The notes under the pieces are model-generated. The model saw nothing but the letters and a program-made list of their open reading frames with translations. It made no database searches and was not told where the DNA came from. A program made the position numbers and the translations under genes. A stretch of DNA of 64,000 bases from Mycoplasmatota bacterium (GTDB taxonomy: Bacteria > Bacillota_I > Bacilli_A > Izemoplasmatales > Hujiaoplasmataceae), in NCBI GenBank assembly GCA_018622675.1, contig CP076020.1, forward strand, positions 1,584,169 through 1,648,168, in the 5' to 3' direction. Positions 25,882 through 35,006 of the stretch are shown one piece after another. Position 1 is the first letter of the stretch, and each line of letters starts with the position of its first letter.

Positions 25882-26214
25882 TCATGCTGTAATATCTAGA
25901 CTTATCACATCAATTGCTGGTATTTTCTCTTCTGTATTTAAAACCAATAATTTATACACAAAATCTAATTTTTTTATTTTACCATAACTCATCTTAATAT
26001 AACCTTTATCAAAATAATAAACCTCAACTTCTAATTCATTGATTATAGCTGTTTGAATATTTTGATTTAATCTATCATACTCATCATCACTAAGAACGGG
26101 TTTTTCAGTTTTTCTTATTCGGTGTTTCATCTCATCTAACATTGAATTATAGCCATTCAAAGCACTAAAAGGCACCCATTTAATAATACCACGATCTATA
26201 TAATGACTAGGCAT
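25882..26214 (-). CDS. YolD-like protein
   Basis: About 110 residues. DRGIIKWVPFSAL near the N-terminus and the following charged helix, then beta strands (VEVYYFDKGYIKMSYGKIKK), are characteristic of the YolD family. These small proteins are nearly always encoded next to UvrX-type Y-family polymerases, as here. ATG 26214 is preferred because AGGTGG lies five bases upstream; a GTG nine bases earlier falls inside that site. It overlaps the polymerase gene by eight bases. Confidence 0.8.
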   Translation of the reverse strand: MPSHYIDRGIIKWVPFSALNGYNSMLDEMKHRIRKTEKPVLSDDEYDRLNQNIQTAIINELEVEVYYFDKGYIKMSYGKIKKLDFVYKLLVLNTEEKIPAIDVISLDITA

Positions 26215-27472
26215 TGTGTCCACCTATCATCTTGTTTCTTTCTTTTAAGGTAGAAGCATCTAATTCACTGGACGCTCTAGTGACACTGTTCTTACCAAAT
26301 TTATCTTTTATTTTATCAACTGTTGAAAATAAGTTATGTTCTTTTGTAACAGCTTCAATATCTTCAAACAAACTGACTTGATAGCCTTTTTCATCAACTA
26401 AGTTTGTTGCCGATACTCTAACAGATCTTATTGGAGAATTGTCATAAAATTTATCCATTAACTTAACGCAAACTTTATAAATATGACTCGCAATGTTAGA
26501 TGGTTGGGCTAGTTTCATTTGTCTTCCAAATCCCCCGCCAACATCTTTGCTATAACCTAGTCCAAAGTGTATGGTTTTTGCTTGTTTTTTATGAATCCTT
26601 AACCTTCGGCAAACATCATCAACCATTTCTTGGATGATTTGATAGATTTCAGGTTTATAGTAGTCTTCAAATAGAGTTTGTCCAATTCCATAACTTTTAT
26701 TCCCTGGTTTTATTTTCATTTTTTCTTGCAATAAACTCATATCTATTCCATGAGAATGATAATAAAGTTCTTCACCAATCACACCAAATTTTTTCTTTAG
26801 TTTTTTAACATCATAATGTGCTAAATCTCCAATTTTATAAATACCTAATTGATTAAAATTTTTTTCCATATTCCGCCCAATACCCCACATCTCTGATAAT
26901 GGTTTAATTGGCCAAAGTTTGTTTGGTATATCTTCGTATTCCCATTTGGCAATAAAATCAGGGCTATGTTTAGATTCTATATCTAAAGCAAGTTTTGCAA
27001 TGAGCATATTAGGCCCTATACCACAAGTTGAATAAATTTTTGTGTCTTTATAAATACGATCAAGAATCATTCTCGCTATTTCATAATCAGTCTTTTTATA
27101 ATAATTTAAATAAGGTGTAACATCTAAAAAAACTTCATCAATAGAATAAACATACATATCTTCTTCAGATACATAGTCTAAATACGTTTCAATGATTTTT
27201 GTTGAATATTCTAAATATTTTTCCATTCTTGGTTTTCTATAAATAATTTTGATGTTTTTTGGTAGTTCATATATGCGACACCTATTCGGCACTCCCAGTG
27301 ATTTTAAATAAGGTGTAACAGCTAAAACAATCGAACCTCCACCTCTTGATTTATCCGCAACTACTAATGGTGTTTTAAAAGGATCTAATCCAGAAAGAGC
27401 ACATTCTACAGATGCATAAAAACTTTTTAAATCAATACATAATATATTTTTATGTAGTTTATATTCTTCCAT
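26207..27472 (-). CDS. Y-family translesion DNA polymerase (UvrX/UmuC-like)
   Basis: About 421 residues. The polymerase core has ILCIDLKSFYASVEC and YSIDEVFLDVTPYL, which supply the metal-binding acidic residues, and helix-hairpin-helix elements (EMWGIGRNMEKNFNQLGI). The C-terminal little-finger domain follows. ATG 27472 is used because AAGGAGG lies just upstream and the protein then begins MEEYKLHKN, close to the fold; a longer reading to 27562 would add 30 residues with no site. Bypasses DNA lesions with low fidelity. Paired with a YolD-like gene, as in Bacillus. Confidence 0.92.
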   Translation of the reverse strand: MEEYKLHKNILCIDLKSFYASVECALSGLDPFKTPLVVADKSRGGGSIVLAVTPYLKSLGVPNRCRIYELPKNIKIIYRKPRMEKYLEYSTKIIETYLDYVSEEDMYVYSIDEVFLDVTPYLNYYKKTDYEIARMILDRIYKDTKIYSTCGIGPNMLIAKLALDIESKHSPDFIAKWEYEDIPNKLWPIKPLSEMWGIGRNMEKNFNQLGIYKIGDLAHYDVKKLKKKFGVIGEELYYHSHGIDMSLLQEKMKIKPGNKSYGIGQTLFEDYYKPEIYQIIQEMVDDVCRRLRIHKKQAKTIHFGLGYSKDVGGGFGRQMKLAQPSNIASHIYKVCVKLMDKFYDNSPIRSVRVSATNLVDEKGYQVSLFEDIEAVTKEHNLFSTVDKIKDKFGKNSVTRASSELDASTLKERNKMIGGHNA

Positions 27473-27589
27473 GGTTACCTCCTTTTTCTTTAAGTATATT
27501 ATACATCTTTCAAGGTAAAATTTCACCATTGAATTTTTAATTTCTTGTATAAAAAAAAACAAAAAATATTTGTTAACTAATCACTGACA

Positions 27590-27620
27590 AAAAATAAAAA
27601 AAGCCCTAAAAATAGGGCTT
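27590..27620 (-). terminator. folD terminator
   Basis: Hairpin AAGCCCTA / TAGGGCTT with a four-base loop and a following T run on the minus strand. Confidence 0.85.
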
Positions 27621-27638
27621 AAATACAATAAAATTAAA

Positions 27639-28490
27639 TTATTTATTCATGATGTTTTTAAAACAAGTTAAAGTGTTTTTTAAGAGCATTGCTATGGTCA
27701 TCGGGCCAACTCCGCCAGGTACAGGAGTAATGTAAGATGCTTTATCTTTCACTGAATCAAAATCTATATCTCCATATAATTTTCCATCAATTCTAGAAAT
27801 TCCTACATCTATTAAAATAGCATCTTTTTTGATATAAGATTCGTCAATCATTTTAGCTTTACCAATCGCTACAACTAAAATATCAGCTTGTTTGGTAATA
27901 GCTTTCATGTCTTTAGTTCGTGAATGCGTTATAGTCACAGTTGCATTTGCTTTTAGGAGTAAGCTAGCCATTGGTTTTCCAACAATTTGACTTCTACCTA
28001 TAACAACAGCATGTTTACCTTCTAAATCAATATTATATTCATTAAAAATTTCCATAATACCTAAAGGCGTACATGGAACCAAGGCATCTAAACCTTTGTT
28101 TAATCTAGCAACATGATGGTTAGAAAAACCATCTACATCCTTCAATGGATCAATCATATTAATCACTTTTTCACTGTCTATATGTTTAGGAATAGGCAAT
28201 TGCAATAAGATACCATGAACATCTTCATCATGATTCAAGTCTTCGATGATGGCAATCAACTCTTTTTCAGAAATTGAATGATCTTTTTTAATGATTGTTG
28301 ATTTTATACCCGCTTTTTTTGAAGAACGTTCTTTTGATTTTACATAGGTTTCACTAGCCGGATCATTTCCTATTAAAATCACCACCAAGTGAGGTGTTTT
28401 TCCATATTTTTCTATTAATTCACTAGTTTCAATTTTAACCTCATTTTTAATTTTTTTCGATAACGCTTTTCCATCTAATATTTTTTCCAT
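27639..28490 (-). CDS. folD: Bifunctional methylene-THF dehydrogenase / methenyl-THF cyclohydrolase
   Basis: A 283-residue enzyme of one-carbon metabolism that interconverts methylene-, methenyl- and 10-formyl-THF. Motifs are ETYVKSKERSSKKAGI with the catalytic Tyr and Lys, GILLQLPIPKHID, the nucleotide-binding VIGRSQIVGKPMASLLL and PVPGGVGPMTIAMLL. Start at ATG 28490 (AGGAGG upstream). It works with GlyA, encoded at 47.3 kb. Confidence 0.97.
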   Translation of the reverse strand: MEKILDGKALSKKIKNEVKIETSELIEKYGKTPHLVVILIGNDPASETYVKSKERSSKKAGIKSTIIKKDHSISEKELIAIIEDLNHDEDVHGILLQLPIPKHIDSEKVINMIDPLKDVDGFSNHHVARLNKGLDALVPCTPLGIMEIFNEYNIDLEGKHAVVIGRSQIVGKPMASLLLKANATVTITHSRTKDMKAITKQADILVVAIGKAKMIDESYIKKDAILIDVGISRIDGKLYGDIDFDSVKDKASYITPVPGGVGPMTIAMLLKNTLTCFKNIMNK

Positions 28491-28639
28491 AATAACCTCC
28501 TGTGACAAATATCTACACCTATATTATATCACAAGCTCATCTTCGGTTAAATCTGATCGCAATATTTAGTTTTCAAATTAACACTTTCATGGTGTTTTAT
28601 GATAAAATAGGGTGTTAAGAAGATTATCGAGGTGAACGT

Positions 28640-29902
28640 ATGGACATCATATTATATCCAAATCAACTAAAGGGTGAAATGACCCCACCCCCATCAAAAT
28701 CATATCTTCATAGGGCAATTATCTGCGCTTCTTTAGCTAAAGGTAAATCCATCATAAAAAATATATTAATCGGTGATGATATTCAAAAAACCATTGAAGC
28801 TTTTAGATCGTTAGGTGTCAACATTGAGTACTTAGACAATCAACTTATAATTGAATCATCTGGTAAACTAAAGTTTACAGATAACCATCCCATACATTGT
28901 GGTGAATCAGGATCAACAATGAGATTTTTAATACCTATTTTAACCAATAAAAAGGGTAGTGAATTTTATGGAGAAAAAACATTATTAAGTCGCCCCTTAG
29001 ATTTATATGAAAGGATCTACGCTGAACAAAAAAATGAATTTGTTCGTTTTGAAGATTATATCTATACAGAAGGTGAGATAAAAGCTCAAGATTACATCAT
29101 TAACGATGATGCTAGCTCTCAATTTGTAAGCGGCATATTATTTGCTCTTCCTTTGTTAAAGGAAACTTCATCAATTCAATTAAAAAAACATTTTCAATCT
29201 AAAAAATATATTAATATGACTATGATGATGTTGGAAAAGTTTGGTATCGAGGTTATCAAACATAGTGAATTACATTTTACAATTCCAGGTAATCAAACAT
29301 ATAAACCAACTGATGTTACAATAGAATCAGACTTTTCTCAAGCTGCATTTTTTATTGTAGGGGCTGTTCTAAATGGAGATATAACCATAAACCATATCAA
29401 CAAATTTAGTCTTCAGCCTGATAAAAATATATTAAATATTATCGAAGATGCTGGCGGTGAAATAGAATACATTGATCAAAAAATACATGTTAAAAAATCC
29501 ACTATAGAACTTAAAGAAATTGATTTAGCACAAATCATTGACCTTGGCCCTATCTTATTTTTATTGTCATCTCAAAGTAAAAAATCAACACTTATTAAAA
29601 ACTTTGAAAGATTAGTGTATAAAGAGTCAGATCGCTTAAATAATATGTTAAAAATATTGGATATAATGAAAGTAACTTATGAGTTAAATGACCATGAATT
29701 AATCATAGATTATAATCAAGATTTTTCTTTGTCTAGTGTTAACTCTTATAATGATCATAGAATCGCTATGTCTTTGGCTATCATTGCCACTCTTTCTAAA
29801 AAACCTACTACCATTAAAAACATGGAAGTCATTAATAAATCTTATCCAACTTTTCTAAACGATTTAGAAAGATTAGGAATCAAAATCGAATATATATCAT
29901 AG
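28640..29902 (+). CDS. aroA: 3-phosphoshikimate 1-carboxyvinyltransferase (EPSP synthase)
   Basis: A 420-residue enzyme that joins PEP to shikimate-3-phosphate. Visible are PPSKSYLHRAIICASLA, GESGSTMRFLIPIL (substrate loop), DDASSQFVSGILFALP and the C-terminal NDHRIAMSLAI. First gene of the chorismate operon; SD CGAGGTG precedes the ATG. An extended -10 (TGATAAAAT, 28600-28608) lies 30 bases upstream. Confidence 0.96.
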   Translation: MDIILYPNQLKGEMTPPPSKSYLHRAIICASLAKGKSIIKNILIGDDIQKTIEAFRSLGVNIEYLDNQLIIESSGKLKFTDNHPIHCGESGSTMRFLIPILTNKKGSEFYGEKTLLSRPLDLYERIYAEQKNEFVRFEDYIYTEGEIKAQDYIINDDASSQFVSGILFALPLLKETSSIQLKKHFQSKKYINMTMMMLEKFGIEVIKHSELHFTIPGNQTYKPTDVTIESDFSQAAFFIVGAVLNGDITINHINKFSLQPDKNILNIIEDAGGEIEYIDQKIHVKKSTIELKEIDLAQIIDLGPILFLLSSQSKKSTLIKNFERLVYKESDRLNNMLKILDIMKVTYELNDHELIIDYNQDFSLSSVNSYNDHRIAMSLAIIATLSKKPTTIKNMEVINKSYPTFLNDLERLGIKIEYIS

Positions 29903-29910
29903 GTGAATTT

Positions 29911-30912
29911 ATGAAAATTAACATTAAATCTCAATTAAAAAATTATAGTATTCATATAGAAAACCATTTATTAGACCATTTGAGTGATTTTATTGATAGT
30001 TTTAAAAATTACTTTATTATTACTGATGATGGCATACCTGATGCTTATTTAGATAAATTAGAAAAACAACTAGAAAATTGCCAAATAATTACTTTTAAGC
30101 AGGGTGAACATTCAAAAAATATTGATACCTATCAATACATTATCAATCAATTATTGAATTTATCAGCAGATAAAGACGATTGTCTAATAGGTATTGGTGG
30201 TGGTGTCGTTGGTGATTTAACAGGCTATGTAGCTTCAACATATTTAAGAGGCATTGATTATATACATATCCCAACCACTTTACTCTCTCAAGTTGATTCA
30301 TCAATTGGTGGTAAAACAGCTATCAATTATTTGCAATACAAAAATATCATTGGTAGTTTTTATCCTCCAACAAAAGTATTAATAGATCCACAAACTCTAC
30401 ACACTTTATCTAATAGACATTTTAATAATGGAATAGTTGAAATTATCAAATACGGTTTACTCGCATCAAATGATCTATTAGAGATGCTTGAAAGTGATAG
30501 GATGATTAAAAATATTGATCAAATAATCTATCAATCATTAATCATTAAAAAAGCATTTGTAGAAGCAGATGAATTTGATACTTTTAAAAGAAACTTTTTA
30601 AATTTGGGCCATACACTTGGCCATGCTTATGAAGCTTATTATCAATTTAATAAATATTTACATGGTGAAGCCGTTGGTTTAGGAATTTTAAAAGTAATCC
30701 AAAAACCATTACTAAAAGAAAGAATTCGCACTTTAATGTTAAAATATCAACTACCAATAGAAGATCCATTAGACATAGAAAAGTTATATCCCTTTATTAA
30801 AAAAGATAAAAAAAATAAAGGTAAAAAAATAAACTTTATTGTCATAAGCGAAGTTGAAAACCCTGAAATCAATCATATTCACATTGATAGTATTAATGAT
30901 TTTATAAAATAA
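29911..30912 (+). CDS. aroB: 3-dehydroquinate synthase
   Basis: A 333-residue NAD- and metal-dependent enzyme that closes the ring of DAHP. Motifs are GIGGGVVGDLTGYVASTYLR, IPTTLLSQVDSSIGGKTAIN and the metal-binding NLGHTLGHAYE and LHGEAVGLG. Eight bases after aroA, with a short AGGTG site. Normal length. Confidence 0.96.
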   Translation: MKINIKSQLKNYSIHIENHLLDHLSDFIDSFKNYFIITDDGIPDAYLDKLEKQLENCQIITFKQGEHSKNIDTYQYIINQLLNLSADKDDCLIGIGGGVVGDLTGYVASTYLRGIDYIHIPTTLLSQVDSSIGGKTAINYLQYKNIIGSFYPPTKVLIDPQTLHTLSNRHFNNGIVEIIKYGLLASNDLLEMLESDRMIKNIDQIIYQSLIIKKAFVEADEFDTFKRNFLNLGHTLGHAYEAYYQFNKYLHGEAVGLGILKVIQKPLLKERIRTLMLKYQLPIEDPLDIEKLYPFIKKDKKNKGKKINFIVISEVENPEINHIHIDSINDFIK

Positions 30913-30922
30913 GGAGCCTTAT

Positions 30923-32002
30923 ATGAATACTGTTGGTCAAAATATTAAAATCACATTTTTTGGTGAATCCCATTCAGAATATATGGGGATTGTCATTGAT
31001 AATTTAAAGCCTGGTTTAGAAATTAATCATCACTTATTAGAAAAGAACTTAGCTAAAAGAAGACCTAAAAAAGATATAAATACAAGTAGAATAGAAAAAG
31101 ATTCTTATGAATTTATCTCCGGACTACTCAATAACAAAACCACCGGAGCGCCTTTAACTGTCCTTGTTAAAAACAAGCAACACGACAGTGATGACTATCC
31201 TAATTTAAATGTAACACCAAGACCATCACATGCTGACATGCCCGCAAATATAAAATACAAAGGTTTTAATAATTATTATGGTGGCGGTATGTTTTCAGGT
31301 AGATTAACAGTTCTATGGGTTATTGTTGGTTCAATCGCCCAACAAATACTTGAAGAAAAAAATATCTATACAGGATCACATATATACTCTCTACAAAATA
31401 TATATGATGATACTTTCGATATGAACCATATAGAAAAAGATCAATTGAAGCAATTAAATGATTCTGATATACCTTTAATTAATCAATCTTTAGAAACAAC
31501 AATGATAGACCTTATTAAAAAGACGATGAAAGATAAAGACTCTATTGGAGGTATCATTGAAAGTTCAATCATCAACTTACCTGTCGGTCTAGGTGAACCA
31601 ATATTTCACTCCCTTGAAAGTTATTTATCTTACTTGCTTTTTTCAATACCTAGTGTTAAAGGTATTGAGTTTGGTTTAGGGTTTGATATGACAAAGCATT
31701 TAGGTTCTGAAATGAATGATACATACTATTATAATGATGTAAAAGAAATTAAAACTCATTCTAACCATAACGGAGGTATAGTAGGTGGTTTATCTACAGG
31801 CTCACCTATTGTTCTGAGATTAGCTATTAAACCTATAGCTTCTATTGCAAAAAAACAAAAAACGATTAACACTCAAACACAAGAAAATACAAGTATTACT
31901 ATTAAAGGAAGACATGATTCACAAATACTCACTAGAATTCCACCCGTTATTAACGCTGTAATGAACTTTGCTATTATGGACTTACTATATAAGGAGTTGT
32001 AA
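30923..32002 (+). CDS. aroC: Chorismate synthase
   Basis: A 359-residue FMN-dependent lyase that makes chorismate from EPSP. Visible are FFGESHSEYMGIVIDNLKPG, the R-R-P loop, RPSHAD, and the GGMFSGRLT form of the FMN-binding motif (instead of GGRSSAR), a variant I associate with clostridial-type enzymes. Ends in the conserved MNFAIMDLL. SD AAGGAG precedes the ATG. Confidence 0.95.
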   Translation: MNTVGQNIKITFFGESHSEYMGIVIDNLKPGLEINHHLLEKNLAKRRPKKDINTSRIEKDSYEFISGLLNNKTTGAPLTVLVKNKQHDSDDYPNLNVTPRPSHADMPANIKYKGFNNYYGGGMFSGRLTVLWVIVGSIAQQILEEKNIYTGSHIYSLQNIYDDTFDMNHIEKDQLKQLNDSDIPLINQSLETTMIDLIKKTMKDKDSIGGIIESSIINLPVGLGEPIFHSLESYLSYLLFSIPSVKGIEFGLGFDMTKHLGSEMNDTYYYNDVKEIKTHSNHNGGIVGGLSTGSPIVLRLAIKPIASIAKKQKTINTQTQENTSITIKGRHDSQILTRIPPVINAVMNFAIMDLLYKEL

Positions 32003-32003
32003 T

Positions 32004-33254
32004 ATGAAATTTGCCTTAATCGGAAAAACATTAGAACATAGTTATTCTAAATTTATACACGAAAATTTATTAGTGAAAAATTATCAATTAATTGAAGTTG
32101 ATTCTATTGAAGAAGTATTGAATATGGGCTTAAGTGGATACAACATTACCCATCCATTTAAATCTGATATCATAGACTATTTAGATGACTATGATCATAT
32201 AGTAAAAGAAACAAAATCTGTTAATACTGTAATTAAAAAAAATAATCGCTTATGTGGATACAATACCGACTATTATGGTTTTGAATCTTTAATCAATTAT
32301 CATCATATTGACCTTAAAAATAAAAAAGTCATTATTATAGGAAATGGCTCAACTTCTAGAACAATTGAATATTATTTAAACAAAAATAATGCAAAATCTA
32401 TCATCAAGTTAGTTAGAAATATTAAAGCTGATAACGAAGATTATATCAAAAACCAAAACCAATATATGGATACTGATATTGTTATTAATACAACACCAGT
32501 TGGCATGTATCCTAATAACAAAGATAAATCATTAGTAAACTTCCGTCATTTTCCAAATTGTCAATACGCTATAGATCTTGTCTATAATCCACATCGAACA
32601 AATTTTTTAATTGATGCAGAAAGACATGGCATCAAAACCATCAATGGTTTATATATGCTCCTAATGCAAGCTAAAAAATCTGAAGAAATTTGGTTTGATA
32701 TGACTATTAAAAAGGACATTATCCATGAAGTCTATAAAAAAATCATTCATCAATATGTCAATATTGTATTAATAGGACTTCCTTTAAGTGGTAAATCCTA
32801 TTATGGAAAAATGTTAAGTGAAGATATTGGTAAAGAATGGATTGATACAGATTTAAAAATAGAAGACTATGCAAAAATATCAATTGCGCAAATATTTAAA
32901 TTGTCTGGAGAAAAAAAATTCAGAGAAATTGAACAATATGTTATTGAATCTATTTATGACAAACAAGGTATTGTTATATCTTGTGGTGGAGGCGTCATAT
33001 TAAATCATAAGAATACAAATTTATTAAAACAAAATGGAATCATGGTTTATATCAATAAATCTATTAACATTATAAATCATGACAACTTCACATCAAGACC
33101 CTTGATAGATAGTATGGAAGACCTTATTAAATTAAAAGAAAAAAGAATGGAAACTTATTCTAATGTAGCAGACATAGAATATATGATTGATGAAGAACAT
33201 CCATTCTCATTAGAAAAATTCAAGGAGTCTATTCATGAATATTTTAGTTATTAA
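32004..33254 (+). CDS. aroE/aroK: Fused shikimate dehydrogenase - shikimate kinase
   Basis: A 416-residue two-domain enzyme. The first 245 residues are AroE: LIGKTLEHSYSKFIH, the catalytic-Lys motif NITHPFK, NTDYYGF with the catalytic Asp, a Rossmann loop IIGNGSTSRT and NTTPVGMYP. The last 165 residues are AroK: P-loop GLPLSGKSYYGK, IDTDLKIE, FREIE, SCGGGV and the lid arginines (SRPLID, RMETYSN). All key residues of both are present, so two consecutive steps (dehydroshikimate to shikimate-3-phosphate) are joined. ATG 32004 follows AAGGAG; aroC ends two bases earlier. Confidence 0.95.
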   Translation: MKFALIGKTLEHSYSKFIHENLLVKNYQLIEVDSIEEVLNMGLSGYNITHPFKSDIIDYLDDYDHIVKETKSVNTVIKKNNRLCGYNTDYYGFESLINYHHIDLKNKKVIIIGNGSTSRTIEYYLNKNNAKSIIKLVRNIKADNEDYIKNQNQYMDTDIVINTTPVGMYPNNKDKSLVNFRHFPNCQYAIDLVYNPHRTNFLIDAERHGIKTINGLYMLLMQAKKSEEIWFDMTIKKDIIHEVYKKIIHQYVNIVLIGLPLSGKSYYGKMLSEDIGKEWIDTDLKIEDYAKISIAQIFKLSGEKKFREIEQYVIESIYDKQGIVISCGGGVILNHKNTNLLKQNGIMVYINKSINIINHDNFTSRPLIDSMEDLIKLKEKRMETYSNVADIEYMIDEEHPFSLEKFKESIHEYFSY

Positions 33255-33666
33255 TGGTCCAAATATCAATATGTTAGGCATTAGAGAAACTGATATCTAT
33301 GGTAAAAAGACATATAAAGATTTACTTAATTATATAAAAAATTCAGTAAAAGAAAAAAAAATTAAAGTCCGGTTTTTTCAATCAAACCACGAAGGTGAAA
33401 TTATAGATTTTTTACAAAAAAAATATATAAAATTTGATGGAATAATCATTAATCCTGGAGCTTTAACTCATTATTCTTATGCTATAAGAGATTGTTTGTT
33501 AGCCATACAAAAACCTACAATTGAAGTACACTTATCAGATATTAATCATAGAGAAGATTTTAGAAAAAAATCAGTTATTTCTGATATTGTTCTTGAAACA
33601 ATAACAGGCATTGGATTTAAAGGATATACTGATGCAATAAATCTATTAACGAAGGTGATAAAATGA
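33235..33666 (+). CDS. aroQ: 3-dehydroquinate dehydratase, type II
   Basis: A 143-residue enzyme of the dodecameric type II family. It has INGPNINMLGIRE with the catalytic loop and Tyr (DIYGKKTY), NPGALTHYSYAIRD and the catalytic His in EVHLSDI. The start overlaps the aroE/K gene by 20 bases, with AAGGAG inside that gene. Converts dehydroquinate to dehydroshikimate. Confidence 0.96.
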   Translation: MNILVINGPNINMLGIRETDIYGKKTYKDLLNYIKNSVKEKKIKVRFFQSNHEGEIIDFLQKKYIKFDGIIINPGALTHYSYAIRDCLLAIQKPTIEVHLSDINHREDFRKKSVISDIVLETITGIGFKGYTDAINLLTKVIK

Positions 33667-34667
33667 TTATTAAATTTACGAAAAATGTTAAAGAATCACA
33701 AATAAAACATATAGAAAATATTCTAAAAAACCAAAACTTTACAACAAGCTATATTCATGGAGATATTTATAAATTATTAATAGTCATCGGTGATACAAGT
33801 CAGTTAGAAACCAAAAGATTAAATGTTTATGACTTTGTTGAAGATGTTATTAATATTCAAAAACCATATAAAGAATCAAGCGTAAAAGATAGAAAAAAAG
33901 TAAAAGTTGGTAAGGTAACCTTCAATGATAATAATATTGTTTTAATTGCTGGTCCTTGTTCTATAGAGGATGAAGAGTCTATGGATTTACTCGTCCCAAA
34001 ATTAAAAGAACATAACACAAGCATCATAAGAGGTGGTGCTTTCAAACCAAGAACTAGCCCTTACTCTTTTCAAGGTATAGGTAAGGTAGGTTTAGATATT
34101 TTATATCAAATCAGTCACAAGTATAAAATCCCTGTAGTTAGCGAAATAACAGATGTTAGAGACATTGATTTGTTTGTAAAAAATGTAGATATTATCCAAG
34201 TTGGAGCTAGAAATATGCAAAACTATGTCTTGCTTGAAGAGTTAGGAAAAACTAATAAACCTATTCTATTAAAAAGAGGTTTTGTTAACACCATAGAAGA
34301 ATTATTATTATCAGCTGAATATATTTTAGCTAATGGAAATCAAAATGTGATTCTTTGTGAAAGAGGCATTAGAACTTTTGAAAATCAAACCAGAAGTACC
34401 TTAGATATTTCAGCTATTCCAGTTTTAAAAAAACTAACTAACCTTCCAGTTATTGTTGATCCATCGCATGCAGCTGGGCATTGGGAATATGTTGAATCTT
34501 TATCTTTAGCAGCTATTGCTGCTGGTGCAGATGGTTTAATGATTGAGGTTCATGAAAACCCTGAATTTGCCTTAAGTGATGGACAACAATCTTTAAAACC
34601 TGATAAATATTTTGCATTGGTTGACAAAATTAAATTAGTAGCCCAAGCTATTAATAAAAAATTGTAA
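33663..34667 (+). CDS. aroF: 3-deoxy-7-phosphoheptulonate synthase (DAHP synthase, type I-beta)
   Basis: A 334-residue first enzyme of the shikimate pathway. The N-terminal 70-80 residues form a ferredoxin-like regulatory domain; the catalytic barrel has LIAGPCSIE, IRGGAFKPRTSPYSFQG, VGARNMQNY, LLKRGF and VDPSHAAGHWEYV. This architecture is that of Thermotoga-type I-beta enzymes, which are inhibited by Tyr or Phe through the N-terminal domain. Overlaps aroQ by four bases. It is the last gene of the operon although it acts first. Confidence 0.95.
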   Translation: MIIKFTKNVKESQIKHIENILKNQNFTTSYIHGDIYKLLIVIGDTSQLETKRLNVYDFVEDVINIQKPYKESSVKDRKKVKVGKVTFNDNNIVLIAGPCSIEDEESMDLLVPKLKEHNTSIIRGGAFKPRTSPYSFQGIGKVGLDILYQISHKYKIPVVSEITDVRDIDLFVKNVDIIQVGARNMQNYVLLEELGKTNKPILLKRGFVNTIEELLLSAEYILANGNQNVILCERGIRTFENQTRSTLDISAIPVLKKLTNLPVIVDPSHAAGHWEYVESLSLAAIAAGADGLMIEVHENPEFALSDGQQSLKPDKYFALVDKIKLVAQAINKKL

Positions 34668-34704
34668 TGTATTTTTTATAATCTGTATAAATAAAAATTT
34701 TAAG

Positions 34705-34713
34705 TGATATAAT
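34705..34713 (+). promoter_or_regulatory. Extended -10 promoter before the small membrane protein gene
   Basis: TGATATAAT at 34705-34713, 22 bases before the ATG at 34735, with GGGAGG between. No clear -35. Confidence 0.5.
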
Positions 34714-34734
34714 ATAATAAAAGGGAGGTTTTTT

Positions 34735-34950
34735 ATGAAAGAATATGTTAAATTTATTGATGGACTACCTTTTATCATAAGGTTGATCTTAGCTTTTCCA
34801 GGAATTGACGGTTTTGTATATGGAATATACCGTATTGCAAAAGGACAATTAATTGCTGGTATTATTTGGATTTTTGTTGGATGGGCAATATTATGGATAC
34901 TTGATATTTTCTCATTATTAACAGCAGGTAAAGTTACATTTTTTGTTTAA
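34735..34950 (+). CDS. Small membrane protein, TM2-like
   Basis: A 71-residue protein with a polar N-terminus, a hydrophobic stretch near 15-35 containing IDGFVYGIYRIAKGQ and a second hydrophobic segment (about 38-62). The Gly-rich Ile-Asp-Gly-turn between helices resembles TM2-domain proteins. It has its own promoter and terminator; SD GGGAGG. Function unknown. Confidence 0.75.
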   Translation: MKEYVKFIDGLPFIIRLILAFPGIDGFVYGIYRIAKGQLIAGIIWIFVGWAILWILDIFSLLTAGKVTFFV

Positions 34951-34964
34951 AAAAATAATAAAAA

Positions 34965-34994
34965 AAAGAAAATCTAAAAGGATTTTCTTTTTTT
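34965..34994. terminator. Bidirectional terminator
   Basis: Hairpin AAAGAAAATC / GATTTTCTTT with a six-base loop, A run before and T run after, between convergent genes. Confidence 0.8.
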
Positions 34995-35006
34995 ATTTAT
35001 CATAAA

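Noticed and set aside
28580..28616. AACAC/GTGTT repeats before aroA as an operator or leader attenuator.
   Set aside because: Arms are only five bases, part lies upstream of the -10, and no leader peptide rich in aromatic residues is present.
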